Shown: positions 1 through 8,204 of the stretch, one piece after another
Layout: every line of letters starts with the position of its first letter
How positions within the stretch are numbered: the first letter of the stretch is position 1
DNA from: Tepidibacter hydrothermalis
Lineage (GTDB): Bacteria; Bacillota; Clostridia; Peptostreptococcales; Peptostreptococcaceae
Length of the DNA: 64,000 bases
Direction of reading: 5' to 3'
NCBI RefSeq assembly: GCF_029542625.1
Contig: NZ_CP120733.1
Location: 1,736,001 to 1,800,000 of the forward strand
The notes under the pieces: model-generated
What the model saw: only the letters and a program-made list of their open reading frames with translations
Told to the model about the DNA's origin: nothing
The model's database searches: none
Program-made: the position numbers and the translations under genes

Positions 1-1
1 C

Positions 2-88
2 TTAGGAATGATAATATCTGAAGTTGAGTTTAATATATTTTTAAAGGCAAAAGAAAATGAAGAAGATAACTTAATAAATAATGAATAA
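2..88 (+). CDS. C-terminal end of an upstream gene (partial)
   Basis: An open frame enters from the left edge and ends at a TAA at 86-88, giving 28 acidic and polar C-terminal residues that end in DNLINNE. A strong terminator follows at once, which supports a real gene end. Too little is present to name the protein. yyaC often follows chromosome-partition genes in Firmicutes, but nothing visible in this fragment tests that. Confidence 0.5.
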   Translation, partial: LGMIISEVEFNIFLKAKENEEDNLINNE

Positions 89-100
89 TACCCATTTATC

Positions 101-139
101 AAAAAAATTCATCTATATTTAATATAGATGAATTTTTTT
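101..139 (+). terminator. Rho-independent terminator
   Basis: Perfect 17-bp inverted repeat (101-117 with 123-139) around a 5-nt loop, with A-runs on the left arm and a T-run on the right. It ends the partial upstream gene and separates it from yyaC. Confidence 0.85.
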
Positions 140-188
140 CGTATATTCAGGAAAAACTTGTATTGTAAGAAAAGGTAGGTGAATATAG

Positions 189-764
189 TTGAATGAGATA
201 AATATAAAAGATAATAATGCTTACATACATTTTCCTAATATACTCAAAAATTATATTAAAGGAAATTATAAAGAAGATCACAAAGAAATAGTGATACTAT
301 GCATAGGTACAGACAGATGTACTGGGGATTCTCTTGGGCCGTTAATCGGATATAAACTTCAAAATAAAATAAATAAATACAAAGATATATATATACATGG
401 AACATTAGAAGAGCCTGTTCATGCAAAAAATTTAAACGATACAATTGAATATATAAATAAACATTATGAAAACCCCTTTATAATAGCTATAGATGCATGT
501 TTAGGTGCATCTGACAGAATAGGATGTATTAAAGTATCAAATGGTGCATTAAAACCGGGAGCAGGGGTAAACAAAAAACTACCTTCTGTAGGAGATATAA
601 ATATATTGGGAATAGTAAATGTATCAGGTTTTATGGAATTTATGGTTTTACAAAATACAAGATTACAATTAATAATGAAGATGTCTGAATTTATATCAAG
701 AGGAATAGATCATGCATTATGGACATGTACTCAGAAAAATCAAATACAGAATAATATATTCTAA
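189..764 (+). CDS. yyaC: Spore protease YyaC-like (DUF1256)
   Basis: The 191-residue product matches the YyaC/DUF1256 family, which is found in endospore formers and resembles the germination protease GPR in fold. Seen here: the N-terminal glycine-rich stretch CIGTDRCTGDSLGP (about residues 37-50), an internal AIDACLGASDRIG, and PSVGDINILGIVN. Length is typical. The TTG start at 189 is chosen because AGGTAGGTG lies 7 nt upstream. The gene sits alone between two strong terminators, so it is probably monocistronic. Substrate specificity cannot be read from sequence. The family makes a spore-forming host likely. Confidence 0.88.
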   Translation: MNEINIKDNNAYIHFPNILKNYIKGNYKEDHKEIVILCIGTDRCTGDSLGPLIGYKLQNKINKYKDIYIHGTLEEPVHAKNLNDTIEYINKHYENPFIIAIDACLGASDRIGCIKVSNGALKPGAGVNKKLPSVGDINILGIVNVSGFMEFMVLQNTRLQLIMKMSEFISRGIDHALWTCTQKNQIQNNIF

Positions 765-814
765 AAGATGCCATTTGCAATTAATGCAAATGGCATCTTT
801 TAGAATATATTATT
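750..814. terminator. Exceptionally long perfect hairpin after yyaC
   Basis: Two exact 30-bp arms (750-779 and 785-814) around a 5-nt loop. The left arm covers the last codons and stop of yyaC. The inner part with TTTT looks like a bidirectional terminator, but the arms run far beyond what termination needs. Confidence 0.75.
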
Positions 815-912
815 CCTAGTAGAAGATAAAAAGAAATTATTTAAAATTTAATGTAACAATATAAAAACATAAAACATAAAATAATATGTACTTAATAATA
901 AGGAGGTCAATT

Positions 913-1197
913 ATGAGCTTATTTAAAGTTTTCAAAAAAAACAAGAAAAAAAATACAACCGATGATAACAATAAAAAAGAAATGAAAGTAAGTAAAAAAG
1001 TAAAAAAAACAAAACGTGAAAATTCGGATGAAAAAAAACAAAACGAAGTAAGAGAAGAAAATGTAGAATATCTTAATGAAGAAATTAATAATGAACCAAA
1101 ATTAAATAAAAAGAAAAAAAATAGAAACAACAGAAACAATAAAAATAATAATCCTGAAATTATAGAATTAATAGACGATAGTGAAATCGAAAAATAG
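913..1197 (+). CDS. Small Lys/Asn/Glu-rich low-complexity protein
   Basis: 94 residues from the ATG at 913, which has AGGAGG 6 nt upstream. The protein is almost entirely K, N, E and D with no hydrophobic core, so it is probably disordered or nucleic-acid/surface associated. The start MSLFKVFKKNKKK is a short amphipathic, basic N terminus that could associate with membrane. I recognise no family. A good RBS and a strong terminator right after the stop support that it is real. A long reverse-strand frame over the same region is a shadow of the A-rich composition. Confidence 0.6.
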   Translation: MSLFKVFKKNKKKNTTDDNNKKEMKVSKKVKKTKRENSDEKKQNEVREENVEYLNEEINNEPKLNKKKKNRNNRNNKNNNPEIIELIDDSEIEK

Positions 1198-1236
1198 TAG
1201 AACAACACATAATGTGTTGTTCTACTATTTTTTTTG
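1196..1236 (+). terminator. Rho-independent terminator
   Basis: 14-bp perfect inverted repeat (1196-1209 with 1213-1226), 3-nt loop, followed by eight T residues. It ends the 913-1197 gene. Confidence 0.9.
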
Positions 1237-1250
1237 TAAATAATTCGAAA

Positions 1251-1305
1251 TTTAAGAAAAATTTAAGGAAATTTTAAGAAAAATAAAATACTAGAATGTT
1301 ATAAT
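1251..1305 (+). promoter_or_regulatory. Promoter with three 11-bp-phased repeats upstream of the export operon
   Basis: TTTAAG(A/G)AAA occurs at 1251, 1262 and 1273, an exact 11-bp period, followed by a TATAAT box at 1300-1305. The repeats lie where a -35 element would be, and no good -35 is present. OmpR/PhoB-type response regulators bind direct repeats with one helical-turn spacing next to weak -35 regions, so I infer activation of the 1372-5686 operon by a two-component regulator. No such gene is in the window. Confidence 0.6.
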
Positions 1306-1371
1306 CTTACTATAAAATAAAATAATTACAATTTATTCCATGTAATTAAATCAAGGTGGGAGGTAATTTAA

Positions 1372-2607
1372 ATGACAAAAAAAAAGAAAATAATAGGTAT
1401 ATCAGTGAGTATAGTCATTTTATTATTTGTAGTATTGAATTTAAAAACATCAGGATCAAGTGATGATATGTCAGTAACAACAACTGATATATCAAAAAGC
1501 GATATAAGTACTGATATATATGTTAAAGGAGAATTAAAAAGCAAAGTAAAATCAGAAATATCTTCAGATCTTACATATATAGTAGATAATATATTTGTTA
1601 AAGAAGGAGATAAAGTAAAAAAAGGACAGAAATTAGCAACATTTGATATGAAACAATTAAATCAAGATATTGAATCTGCAAAACTTGAATTTGAAATTCA
1701 AGAAGCTCAATATAATGAAAAAAATAGTGAAGAACGTGTACAAGCTCTAGAAAAAGATGTAGAAAATCAAACTATGGATTTTGAAATTGCTAAGAAAAAA
1801 TATGAAAGTTCTAAATCACTATATGAATTAGGAAGCATAAGTAAAGATGAACTTGATTCTGACTATAATACGTATAAAAAATCGGAAAATAATCTAGAGA
1901 AAATAAAATCAGATTTAAATAAAGCTATAAGAGAAAAAAATAGTGATTCTGATGCAAAATCACTAGAACTTAAAAAATTAAATTTGAAACAAAAAATAGA
2001 CGATTTAAGTAAATCAACAGTAAAAAGTCCAATTGATGGAACTGTTACAGCTGTTAATGCAAAAATTGGTTCAATTCCTAAAGGCGCTGGAGGAATATTC
2101 GTTATAGAAGATTTAAATAATTTAAAAGCAACATTTGATATAAATGAATTTGATATAAGTAAATTACATAAGGGACAAGAAATAAATTTAACTACTGAAT
2201 CTCTTTCAGATGCTACTTTTAAAGGAAAGATAACTAATATTTATCCAACAGCACGAGTAAAAGAGGGATCTGCTTCAGGTAAACAAATAATAATCCCTGT
2301 AGAAGTAGAGTTAACTGGAAGCATAGAAGGTTTAAGACCAGGACTTGTAATTGAATCTAAAATAGAAACAGAAAAACAAAAAGATGCATTAGTTCTTCCT
2401 TATGAAGCAATCTATGAAAAACCAGATAAAACTAATTGCATATTTGTTGTAAAAGATGAAACCTTAAAGGAAATTCCTGTTGAACTAGGAATTCAAAGTG
2501 ATTTAGTTGTACAAGTTATTTCAAAAGATATAAAATCTGGTGATAAAGTAGCACTTAATCCTAATGAAACTTTTATAGATGGTATGAAGGTTTCTACTAT
2601 GAAGTAG
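1372..2607 (+). CDS. MacA/YknX-like membrane-fusion (adaptor) protein of an ABC exporter
   Basis: 411 residues. An N-terminal membrane anchor (about residues 5-24) is followed by a lipoyl-like half motif (IVDNIFVKEGDKVKKGQKLA), a long alpha-helical coiled coil (about 100-205), the second lipoyl half (KSPIDGTVTAVNAKIGS) and a beta-barrel/membrane-proximal region. This is the domain order of HlyD/MacA adaptors. A strong GGTGGGAGG lies upstream of the ATG. It is first of four tightly spaced genes (ATPase 2627, permease 3338, TolC-like 4559), so it should link the ATPase/permease pair to an extracytoplasmic partner. The transported substrate is unknown; macrolides or peptides are typical of the family. 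Confidence 0.85.
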   Translation: MTKKKKIIGISVSIVILLFVVLNLKTSGSSDDMSVTTTDISKSDISTDIYVKGELKSKVKSEISSDLTYIVDNIFVKEGDKVKKGQKLATFDMKQLNQDIESAKLEFEIQEAQYNEKNSEERVQALEKDVENQTMDFEIAKKKYESSKSLYELGSISKDELDSDYNTYKKSENNLEKIKSDLNKAIREKNSDSDAKSLELKKLNLKQKIDDLSKSTVKSPIDGTVTAVNAKIGSIPKGAGGIFVIEDLNNLKATFDINEFDISKLHKGQEINLTTESLSDATFKGKITNIYPTARVKEGSASGKQIIIPVEVELTGSIEGLRPGLVIESKIETEKQKDALVLPYEAIYEKPDKTNCIFVVKDETLKEIPVELGIQSDLVVQVISKDIKSGDKVALNPNETFIDGMKVSTMK

Positions 2608-2626
2608 TCAGAAAGAAGGTATAAAA

Positions 2627-3313
2627 ATGATAGAAGTTAAAAATCTACAAAAAGTATATCAAAATGGAGATATAAAAGTTCCTGCACTAAAAAATGTTTC
2701 TCTTACTGTGAAAGAAGGAGAATTTGTAGCTATCATGGGTTCTTCTGGATCGGGTAAGTCTACTTTTATGAATATTTTAGGATGTCTAGATAAACCGACT
2801 TCTGGAGAATATTTACTTGATGGAATACCTATACAAGATAGAAATGAAGAAGAATTATCAGATATAAGAAATTTAAAAATAGGATTTGTGTTTCAGTCAT
2901 TTAACCTTATTCCAAGAACATCTTCATTGAAAAATGTAGAATTACCGCTTTTATATGCTAGAAAAAATCAAAATGACAGAAGAAAAAAAGCTATTTCCAT
3001 TTTAGAAAAAGTTGGATTAAAAGAAAGAATACATCATATGCCAAATGAGTTATCTGGAGGTCAAAGACAAAGAGTTGCAATAGCTAGAGCATTGGCTAAT
3101 GAACCACCTTTAATCTTAGCAGATGAGCCAACTGGAAATCTTGATTCAAAATCAGGAGATGAAGTAATGGAGATTTTTAAAAAGTTGAATGATGAAGGTG
3201 TAACAATAATACTTGTAACACATGAACCTGAAATTGCACAGCACTGTAAAAGAATAGTCGCTTTTAAAGATGGAGTTTTAATAAAAGACGAACTTGTTAA
3301 AAATAGATTATAA
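2627..3313 (+). CDS. MacB/LolD-type ABC transporter ATP-binding protein
   Basis: 228 residues, the usual size. Walker A is GSSGSGKST (about residues 38-46), the Q-loop is FVFQSFNLIPR, the signature is LSGGQRQR, Walker B is LILADEPTGNLDS, and the switch histidine is in VTHE. The ADEPTGNLDS form is characteristic of the LolD/MacB/FtsE branch. It lies 19 nt after the adaptor and just before an FtsX-like permease, so it should power the mechanotransmission-type exporter formed by 1372-4534. Confidence 0.93.
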   Translation: MIEVKNLQKVYQNGDIKVPALKNVSLTVKEGEFVAIMGSSGSGKSTFMNILGCLDKPTSGEYLLDGIPIQDRNEEELSDIRNLKIGFVFQSFNLIPRTSSLKNVELPLLYARKNQNDRRKKAISILEKVGLKERIHHMPNELSGGQRQRVAIARALANEPPLILADEPTGNLDSKSGDEVMEIFKKLNDEGVTIILVTHEPEIAQHCKRIVAFKDGVLIKDELVKNRL

Positions 3314-3337
3314 ATTTTTAGATTGGAGGTTATTATC

Positions 3338-4534
3338 TTGTTTTTTTTAGAAAATTTTAAGCTAGCTATATCCAGTCTAAGAGCAAATAAGATGAGATCT
3401 TTTCTGACAATGCTTGGTATAATAATAGGAATTAGTTCTGTTATTACAATAATGACTCTAGGAGAGATTGGTAAAGCAAGTATAGGTAAAGAATTTGAAG
3501 GATTTGGTACTCATAGAGTAAATATTCGTTTAAATTGGAGTGATGAAATAAGGTCTACTGACTTTTTAAATGATAGTGAAATTGAAAAAATAAAGAATAC
3601 ATTTTCAAAAGAAATAGAATATATATCTCCTATTACTTGGGGATCTGGAAAAGCTAAGAAAAACAAATCATTTGCAGGTGTAGATATACAGGGGACAAAT
3701 GAAGATTATAAATATGTAGGAAAAGTAAATATTATAAATGGAAGGTTTTTAAATAAATCAGATATTAAAGGAAGAAGATATGTAGCTGTTATAAATAAAA
3801 AATTAGCTCTTAAATTATTTAAAAGAATAAATGTAGTTGGAGAAACTATAAAGATAGAAAGTGGAGACTCTGGACAACGATTTGTTATAGTGGGTGTATA
3901 TCAAGATCCACCTTCATTATTTGATAAATTTAATAAAGAAGATACAACTCTACTTTATCAACCAGTAAGTATAGTACAATATGATGGTTTATATAGTTCA
4001 GTTCAGGCTCAATTATCTAAAACTGTTGATATTGATTCAACATGCAATAAAATTTCAAAATATGTATCTAGAATCAAAAATAAAGAAAATTTATATGATG
4101 CAAGATCTTCAAAAAGTGAAATGAATATAGTGGATAATGTATTAAGTAAAATATCTTTAGGAATAGGAGCTGTAGCTGCTATATCTTTATTAGTTGGAGG
4201 AATAGGGGTTATGAATATAATGCTGGTTTCTGTAACTGAAAGAACTAGAGAAATTGGAATAAGAAAAGCTCTAGGAGCTAAGAGAAAAGATATATTACTT
4301 CAGTTTTTAGTAGAATCTATGATAATATCAGGACTAGGAGGATTAATAGGAGTTACATTGGGATTGGGAGTATCTAATATAGCTGCAGTTATTTTAAAAG
4401 TAAGTCCTAGCGTACCTATTAAATATATACTAATAAGTGTTTCTTTTTCTGCTATTGTTGGAATTTTCTTCGGGTTATATCCTGCAAATAAAGCAGCTAA
4501 GCTTGATCCTATAGAAGCGCTTAGATACGAGTAA
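3338..4534 (+). CDS. MacB/FtsX-family ABC permease
   Basis: About 398 residues. One N-terminal transmembrane segment follows the family motif SLRANKMRSFLTMLGIIIGI. A large extracytoplasmic MacB periplasmic-core-like domain occupies about 50-270, and three C-terminal helices carry the typical VTERTREIGIRKALGAKRKDI loop. The TTG start at 3338 is preferred because GGAGGT sits 7 nt upstream; a TTG at 3323 overlaps that RBS. It pairs with the ATPase at 2627 and the adaptor at 1372. Confidence 0.9.
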   Translation: MFFLENFKLAISSLRANKMRSFLTMLGIIIGISSVITIMTLGEIGKASIGKEFEGFGTHRVNIRLNWSDEIRSTDFLNDSEIEKIKNTFSKEIEYISPITWGSGKAKKNKSFAGVDIQGTNEDYKYVGKVNIINGRFLNKSDIKGRRYVAVINKKLALKLFKRINVVGETIKIESGDSGQRFVIVGVYQDPPSLFDKFNKEDTTLLYQPVSIVQYDGLYSSVQAQLSKTVDIDSTCNKISKYVSRIKNKENLYDARSSKSEMNIVDNVLSKISLGIGAVAAISLLVGGIGVMNIMLVSVTERTREIGIRKALGAKRKDILLQFLVESMIISGLGGLIGVTLGLGVSNIAAVILKVSPSVPIKYILISVSFSAIVGIFFGLYPANKAAKLDPIEALRYE

Positions 4535-4558
4535 ATTAAAATTTGAATGGAGGTTAAT

Positions 4559-5686
4559 ATGAAAAAGAATAGACGTATAGTGTTATTTATTATGCTTGTA
4601 GTATTTACACTTTTTAATTCAATTATACAATTCAAATCATTTGCAAATGATTTGGAAAATAATATATTAACTTTGGAAAAAGCTCAAAGTGAAGCTATAT
4701 TAAACTCAAATATATTAAAAGAAGATAATAGAAGTTTAGATGCATTGCATGATGAACGTTCAAAAACAAGAAGACAAGAAAAACAAATAAAGAATTCAAA
4801 ATCAGATTATTCAACACTTGAAGATTATAAATATGAATCTGGTGATAAAATGAAAGAAGTAGATATAAAGATAAAAGGTAGCGAATTAAAGTTAAAAGAA
4901 GATGAAGATCAAATAAAAAGAAAAGTATTAAATTCATTTCAAGATATTTTAATTAAACAAAAAGAACTAGAAATAGCAAAAATAAACATTGAATATGAAT
5001 ATAAGAAGCTGGAGATATCAAAGTTAAAAAATAAACTTGGTAAAATTTCTAATATTGATTTAGAAAGTAGTCAGAATAAATATGATGAATTAGTTACATC
5101 ATTAAGTACTAAAGAAATTGAATTAAAGAATCTATATAGTAGCTTAAATCAATTAATGGGCCATGAAATTAATGAAAGATATACTGTTGTATTAGATAAT
5201 ATGCATGAAGATATGGATATTAAGAATATAAAAAAACCTGCAGATATTATGGAGGTGGTTTTGAAAAATAGATATGACTATGTAAGTTTGAAAAATAATT
5301 ATGAAATACAAAATTTAAATTTAAATAATATTAAAATTAAATATCCTCCAAATACATATATGTACAAAGAGCAAGAGCGAACTTTAAATAATTATGAAGA
5401 ATCATATAAAGAAAAAGAAATTTCAATAAAAAATGAATTAGAAAATGAATATTCTCAACTTATTTTATCAAGAGAAAAATTAAATGATAATGAACAAATT
5501 TTAAAAAATTCTAAAACTATTCTTGAAAATAAATATAATTTTTTTGAATATGGTAGGTTGAGTAAAATGGATATTGAAAATGCTAAAATAGATATGATGA
5601 ATAAAGAACTTGATTATATGAATAATAAATTTGAATTTCAAAGAAATTTAGATAAGTATATATCTAATTATGACTATATCAAGTAA
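4559..5686 (+). CDS. TolC-like (outer membrane efflux protein-like) coiled-coil secreted protein
   Basis: 375 residues: a signal peptide (hydrophobic segment at about 9-29, then FANDLENNILTLEKAQ), then mostly amphipathic helices in two repeated halves, as in the OEP/TolC family (the LTLEKAQSEAI start is typical of TolC-family N termini). The ATG at 4559 has GGAGGT 5 nt upstream. TolC proteins normally need an outer membrane and no other outer-membrane gene is visible here. In monoderm Clostridia such homologues lack the beta-barrel strands and may extend the adaptor helices through the cell wall; that role is inference. Last gene of the operon, followed by a terminator. Confidence 0.7.
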   Translation: MKKNRRIVLFIMLVVFTLFNSIIQFKSFANDLENNILTLEKAQSEAILNSNILKEDNRSLDALHDERSKTRRQEKQIKNSKSDYSTLEDYKYESGDKMKEVDIKIKGSELKLKEDEDQIKRKVLNSFQDILIKQKELEIAKINIEYEYKKLEISKLKNKLGKISNIDLESSQNKYDELVTSLSTKEIELKNLYSSLNQLMGHEINERYTVVLDNMHEDMDIKNIKKPADIMEVVLKNRYDYVSLKNNYEIQNLNLNNIKIKYPPNTYMYKEQERTLNNYEESYKEKEISIKNELENEYSQLILSREKLNDNEQILKNSKTILENKYNFFEYGRLSKMDIENAKIDMMNKELDYMNNKFEFQRNLDKYISNYDYIK

Positions 5687-5694
5687 ATATAATA

Positions 5695-5728
5695 AGAAAG
5701 CTTAGAATTTATTCTAAGCTTTCTTTTA
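5695..5728 (+). terminator. Rho-independent terminator of the export operon
   Basis: 13-bp perfect stem (5695-5707 with 5712-5724), 4-nt loop, then TTTTATA. It ends transcription just after the TolC-like gene. Confidence 0.85.
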
Positions 5729-6060
5729 TATTAAACAAGAAGTTAATAATTAAACTACAATACATGAGTGCTTAAAATCATATAGATTTATACATCTCTG
5801 CAATTTATGTAGTTGTTTATTAATTTCTCGCTGTACTATTATAATAACCGATTTTAATGAATATATTCTGGAATATTAAGTTAAAAGCTTTAAGATAAAT
5901 CACTTTTACAATTCTTATATAAAAGCTAATATTATTATATTTGTATGGGATAATATTAGTATTAAATATTTCAATAAAAATAGATTGTATTATAAAGAGG
6001 ATTAAATTTTAAAAATCAAATGAAAGCTGTATAAATATAAACTATATTTTTTAGGAGGTT
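5729..6060. other. AT-rich intergenic stretch, no gene seen
   Basis: About 330 nt without a credible coding frame on either strand. It has scattered TATAAT-like motifs and ends in the AGGAGG of the next gene. I see no structured RNA, terminator or repeat beyond the preceding terminator. It probably holds only the promoter of the HD-domain gene. Confidence 0.4.
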
Positions 6061-6065
6061 TTTTT

Positions 6066-6701
6066 ATGAACTCTAAGATGGAAATATTCAAAGAATGGAA
6101 TAATCATTTGTTAGATGATAGCAAGCCTTCGGTATATTTCAATAAAATAAAAGATGATAGTATCTTAGATGAATATCCATTTTCAATGTTAAAAAAATTA
6201 GAAGATACTCCTCAATCTGAGAAATATCATCCTGAAGGAAGTGTATGGAATCATACTATGATGGTACTTGATATTGCTGCTGATAAAAAGAGGTTTAGTA
6301 AAGATTCTAGAGTATTCATGTGGGCAGCTTTACTTCATGATATAGGGAAGCCCTCTACAACTAAAGTAAGTAAAAAGAAGATAACATCATATAACCATGA
6401 TTCTATAGGTTCAAAGTTAGCAAGAGAGTTCTTAGTAGAATTTACAGATGATAATAAATTTATTGATGAAGTATGTATTCTTGTAAGATGGCATATGCAC
6501 TTATTATTTGTAGTAAAAGATTTACCTTTTGCAAAAATAGATGAAATGCTATCTGAAACAACTGTTGAGGAATTAGCTTTGTTTGGAACTTGTGATAGAC
6601 TAGGTAGAGGAAATATGTGTGAAGAAAAAATAAAAGAAGAAGATAAAAATATAGATATGTTTATAAAAAAATGCAAGCAGCATTTGCAAAACAAAAAATA
6701 G
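6066..6701 (+). CDS. HD-domain metal-dependent phosphohydrolase
   Basis: 211 residues. The HD signature is seen as HPEGSVWNHTMMVLD, then AALLHDIGKPSTT, then a distal H pair in RWHMHL and a D in GTCDRLGRG. These supply the H...HD...D metal ligands of the family. The order resembles the HD half of CCA-adding-type proteins, but the nucleotidyltransferase domain is absent, so it is a stand-alone hydrolase of unknown nucleotide or phosphate substrate. A strong AGGAGG lies 7 nt upstream of the ATG. Confidence 0.8.
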   Translation: MNSKMEIFKEWNNHLLDDSKPSVYFNKIKDDSILDEYPFSMLKKLEDTPQSEKYHPEGSVWNHTMMVLDIAADKKRFSKDSRVFMWAALLHDIGKPSTTKVSKKKITSYNHDSIGSKLAREFLVEFTDDNKFIDEVCILVRWHMHLLFVVKDLPFAKIDEMLSETTVEELALFGTCDRLGRGNMCEEKIKEEDKNIDMFIKKCKQHLQNKK

Positions 6702-6731
6702 GATTGATACAACAGTTAATAATCACATTAT

Positions 6732-6763
6732 ACTTTTTGATACCATATATTATATCAAAAAGT
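6732..6763 (+). promoter_or_regulatory. Hairpin directly upstream of the RBS of the 6779 gene
   Basis: 11-bp perfect inverted repeat, ACTTTTTGATA (6732-6742) with TATCAAAAAGT (6753-6763), followed immediately by the AGGAGG of the next gene. With no T-run it is not a terminator. It could be an operator or an mRNA structure affecting translation. Confidence 0.45.
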
Positions 6764-6778
6764 AGGAGGACATTTTAA

Positions 6779-6976
6779 ATGAAAAAATGCTCTAGATTTA
6801 AACACTGTGGATTTATAAAAAAGTATGAAGAGACAGGATTATACAATAATTTAATAGAATTATATTGTAAAGGAAAGAAAAATAAATATTGTAAACGCAG
6901 AAAATTTAATAAAGAAAAGGGATATTCTCCAGATGATAATATGCTTCCTAATGGTAAAAAAGGAAAGCTTAAATAA
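6779..6976 (+). CDS. Small cysteine-containing basic protein, unknown
   Basis: 65 residues with four cysteines (C3, C9, and two in LYCKGKKNKYCKR), spaced like a small metal-binding site, in a strongly basic protein. AGGAGG lies 8 nt upstream of the ATG. I do not recognise the family. The gene stands between the upstream hairpin and a downstream terminator, so it is probably monocistronic. Confidence 0.6.
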   Translation: MKKCSRFKHCGFIKKYEETGLYNNLIELYCKGKKNKYCKRRKFNKEKGYSPDDNMLPNGKKGKLK

Positions 6977-6980
6977 AATT

Positions 6981-7022
6981 AAAAGTGTATATATTGTTTA
7001 CTTGACAATATATGCATTTTTA
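6981..7022 (+). terminator. Rho-independent terminator
   Basis: Imperfect 15-16 bp stem (6981-6996 with 7006-7020) ending in TTTTTAAT, just after the 6779-6976 gene. Confidence 0.65.
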
Positions 7023-7078
7023 ATATACAGTTTTATAGTATGATTTTAAGCTATTGTATCAATATAGGAGGTAAAAAA

Positions 7079-7705
7079 ATGACTAGTAATTCAACTAATA
7101 TACATTACAATAATCTTAATAATATTCTATATACTACTAAAGAAGCATCTGAAATAATAAACGTTTCTCAGTCTACACTTAGGAAATATGAAGAAAAATA
7201 TAGTATAAGTGTTCAAAGAAATGAGAAAGGACATAGAAGATACTCCCTTGAAAACATCAATGAATTTAAAGAAATATTAAAATCAAGAAATGAAAAAAAG
7301 AATAAAAAACAATTTTTTTTAGATAATGCTAATAAATATAATGAAGATTTGCAAAATACAATAAAAAATTCTATAGAAAATAACAGCTATATTTCTTTAG
7401 AATCTCAAAATGATGCAAGAAGAAATTTTGAAAATTATATAACAAATTTTACAAATGAGTTATTTGAAAAGAATAATAATGCATTGTTAGATAATTTTAA
7501 TAACTGTTTAAATGATAAAGTTGATGGAAAAATAGAAAAATTAATAAATTTGATAAAAATTGAGAATAATCAATTAAGGTCAGAAAATAAAAGATTAATG
7601 AATATGGTATATGATCTTAACTGTAAAGTTGAAATTTTAATTCAAAAAGAAGAATATAAAAACAAACCAACAAGTTTTAATAAATTATTTAGTAAAAACA
7701 AATAG
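7079..7705 (+). CDS. MerR-like helix-turn-helix protein with long helical tail
   Basis: 208 residues from the ATG at 7079 (AGGAGG 7 nt upstream). Residues about 15-65 form a MerR-type winged helix: YTTKEASEIINVSQSTLRKYE, then a wing with RRYSLENINEF. The rest is an Asn/Lys/Glu-rich, probably coiled-coil region with a final basic stretch. No effector-binding domain is recognisable. This architecture is common among Firmicute chromosome- or plasmid-associated MerR-like proteins of unknown role. DNA binding is secure as a family inference; the target is unknown. Confidence 0.72.
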   Translation: MTSNSTNIHYNNLNNILYTTKEASEIINVSQSTLRKYEEKYSISVQRNEKGHRRYSLENINEFKEILKSRNEKKNKKQFFLDNANKYNEDLQNTIKNSIENNSYISLESQNDARRNFENYITNFTNELFEKNNNALLDNFNNCLNDKVDGKIEKLINLIKIENNQLRSENKRLMNMVYDLNCKVEILIQKEEYKNKPTSFNKLFSKNK

Positions 7706-7741
7706 TTTACATAATATTTTTAATGTGAACTATTTGTTTTT
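7694..7741. terminator. Shared bidirectional terminator between convergent genes
   Basis: Inverted repeat ACAAATAGTTTACA with TGTGAACTATTTGT, with A-run and T-run on opposite flanks. It lies between the MerR-like gene and the oppositely oriented 7730-8023 gene and overlaps the end of the latter. Confidence 0.7.
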
Positions 7742-8023
7742 GAAATTTATATAATGTAGAATAAATTGATTATATTCATTTTTAGAGTATTTAAATTCTA
7801 TATATTCATTTTCATTTAATATATTTTGAATGAAGTATGATTTTAATTTAGCTGGTAGTCTCAATACTAGTGTTTCATTGTTCGAGGAGACCTCTATAGA
7901 ATTATCATCAATCATTCCGTTGTAGTAACCTGTATATATATATTCTTGTTTATCGCAAAATGTAAATCCTGTCAGGTTGAATAATAATAGTGAAGTCAAT
8001 AAAAAAACAAATATTTTTTTCAT
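7730..8023 (-). CDS. Small secreted protein, unknown
   Basis: 97 residues with a clear signal peptide (MKKIFVFLLTSLLLFNLTGFTF), then a short beta-rich domain. There is no lipobox cysteine at the right distance, although a Cys directly follows the hydrophobic stretch (GFTFC). GGGGG lies upstream of the ATG. I recognise no family. It is convergent with the MerR-like gene and divergent from the asnA leader. Confidence 0.6.
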   Translation of the reverse strand: MKKIFVFLLTSLLLFNLTGFTFCDKQEYIYTGYYNGMIDDNSIEVSSNNETLVLRLPAKLKSYFIQNILNENEYIEFKYSKNEYNQFILHYINFKNK

Positions 8024-8169
8024 ATGTTTGTCCCCCTTTTAATAAAAATTTAAATCATACTATTAATATGTAATATAAAAGTATGATTTAATTTATTCTA
8101 ATATATGCAAGTGATTATATACATATTCCTAGATATTATGAAATTTATATAAAAAAATATATTATTATA

Positions 8170-8198
8170 TTGACAATTGGAAATAATAAATATATAAT
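8170..8198 (+). promoter_or_regulatory. Promoter of the asnA T-box leader
   Basis: A consensus TTGACA at 8170-8175 and TATAAT at 8193-8198, with exactly 17 bp between. This is the best sigma-A promoter in the left flank. Transcription should begin near 8205, at the start of the T-box leader. Confidence 0.85.
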
Positions 8199-8204
8199 AC
8201 ATTT

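Noticed and set aside
837-1208. Long minus-strand open frame rich in Phe, Leu and Ser
   Set aside because: It is the complement of the Lys/Asn/Glu-rich gene at 913-1197, which has a good RBS and a terminator in the right direction. The reverse frame's composition follows from the A-run codons.
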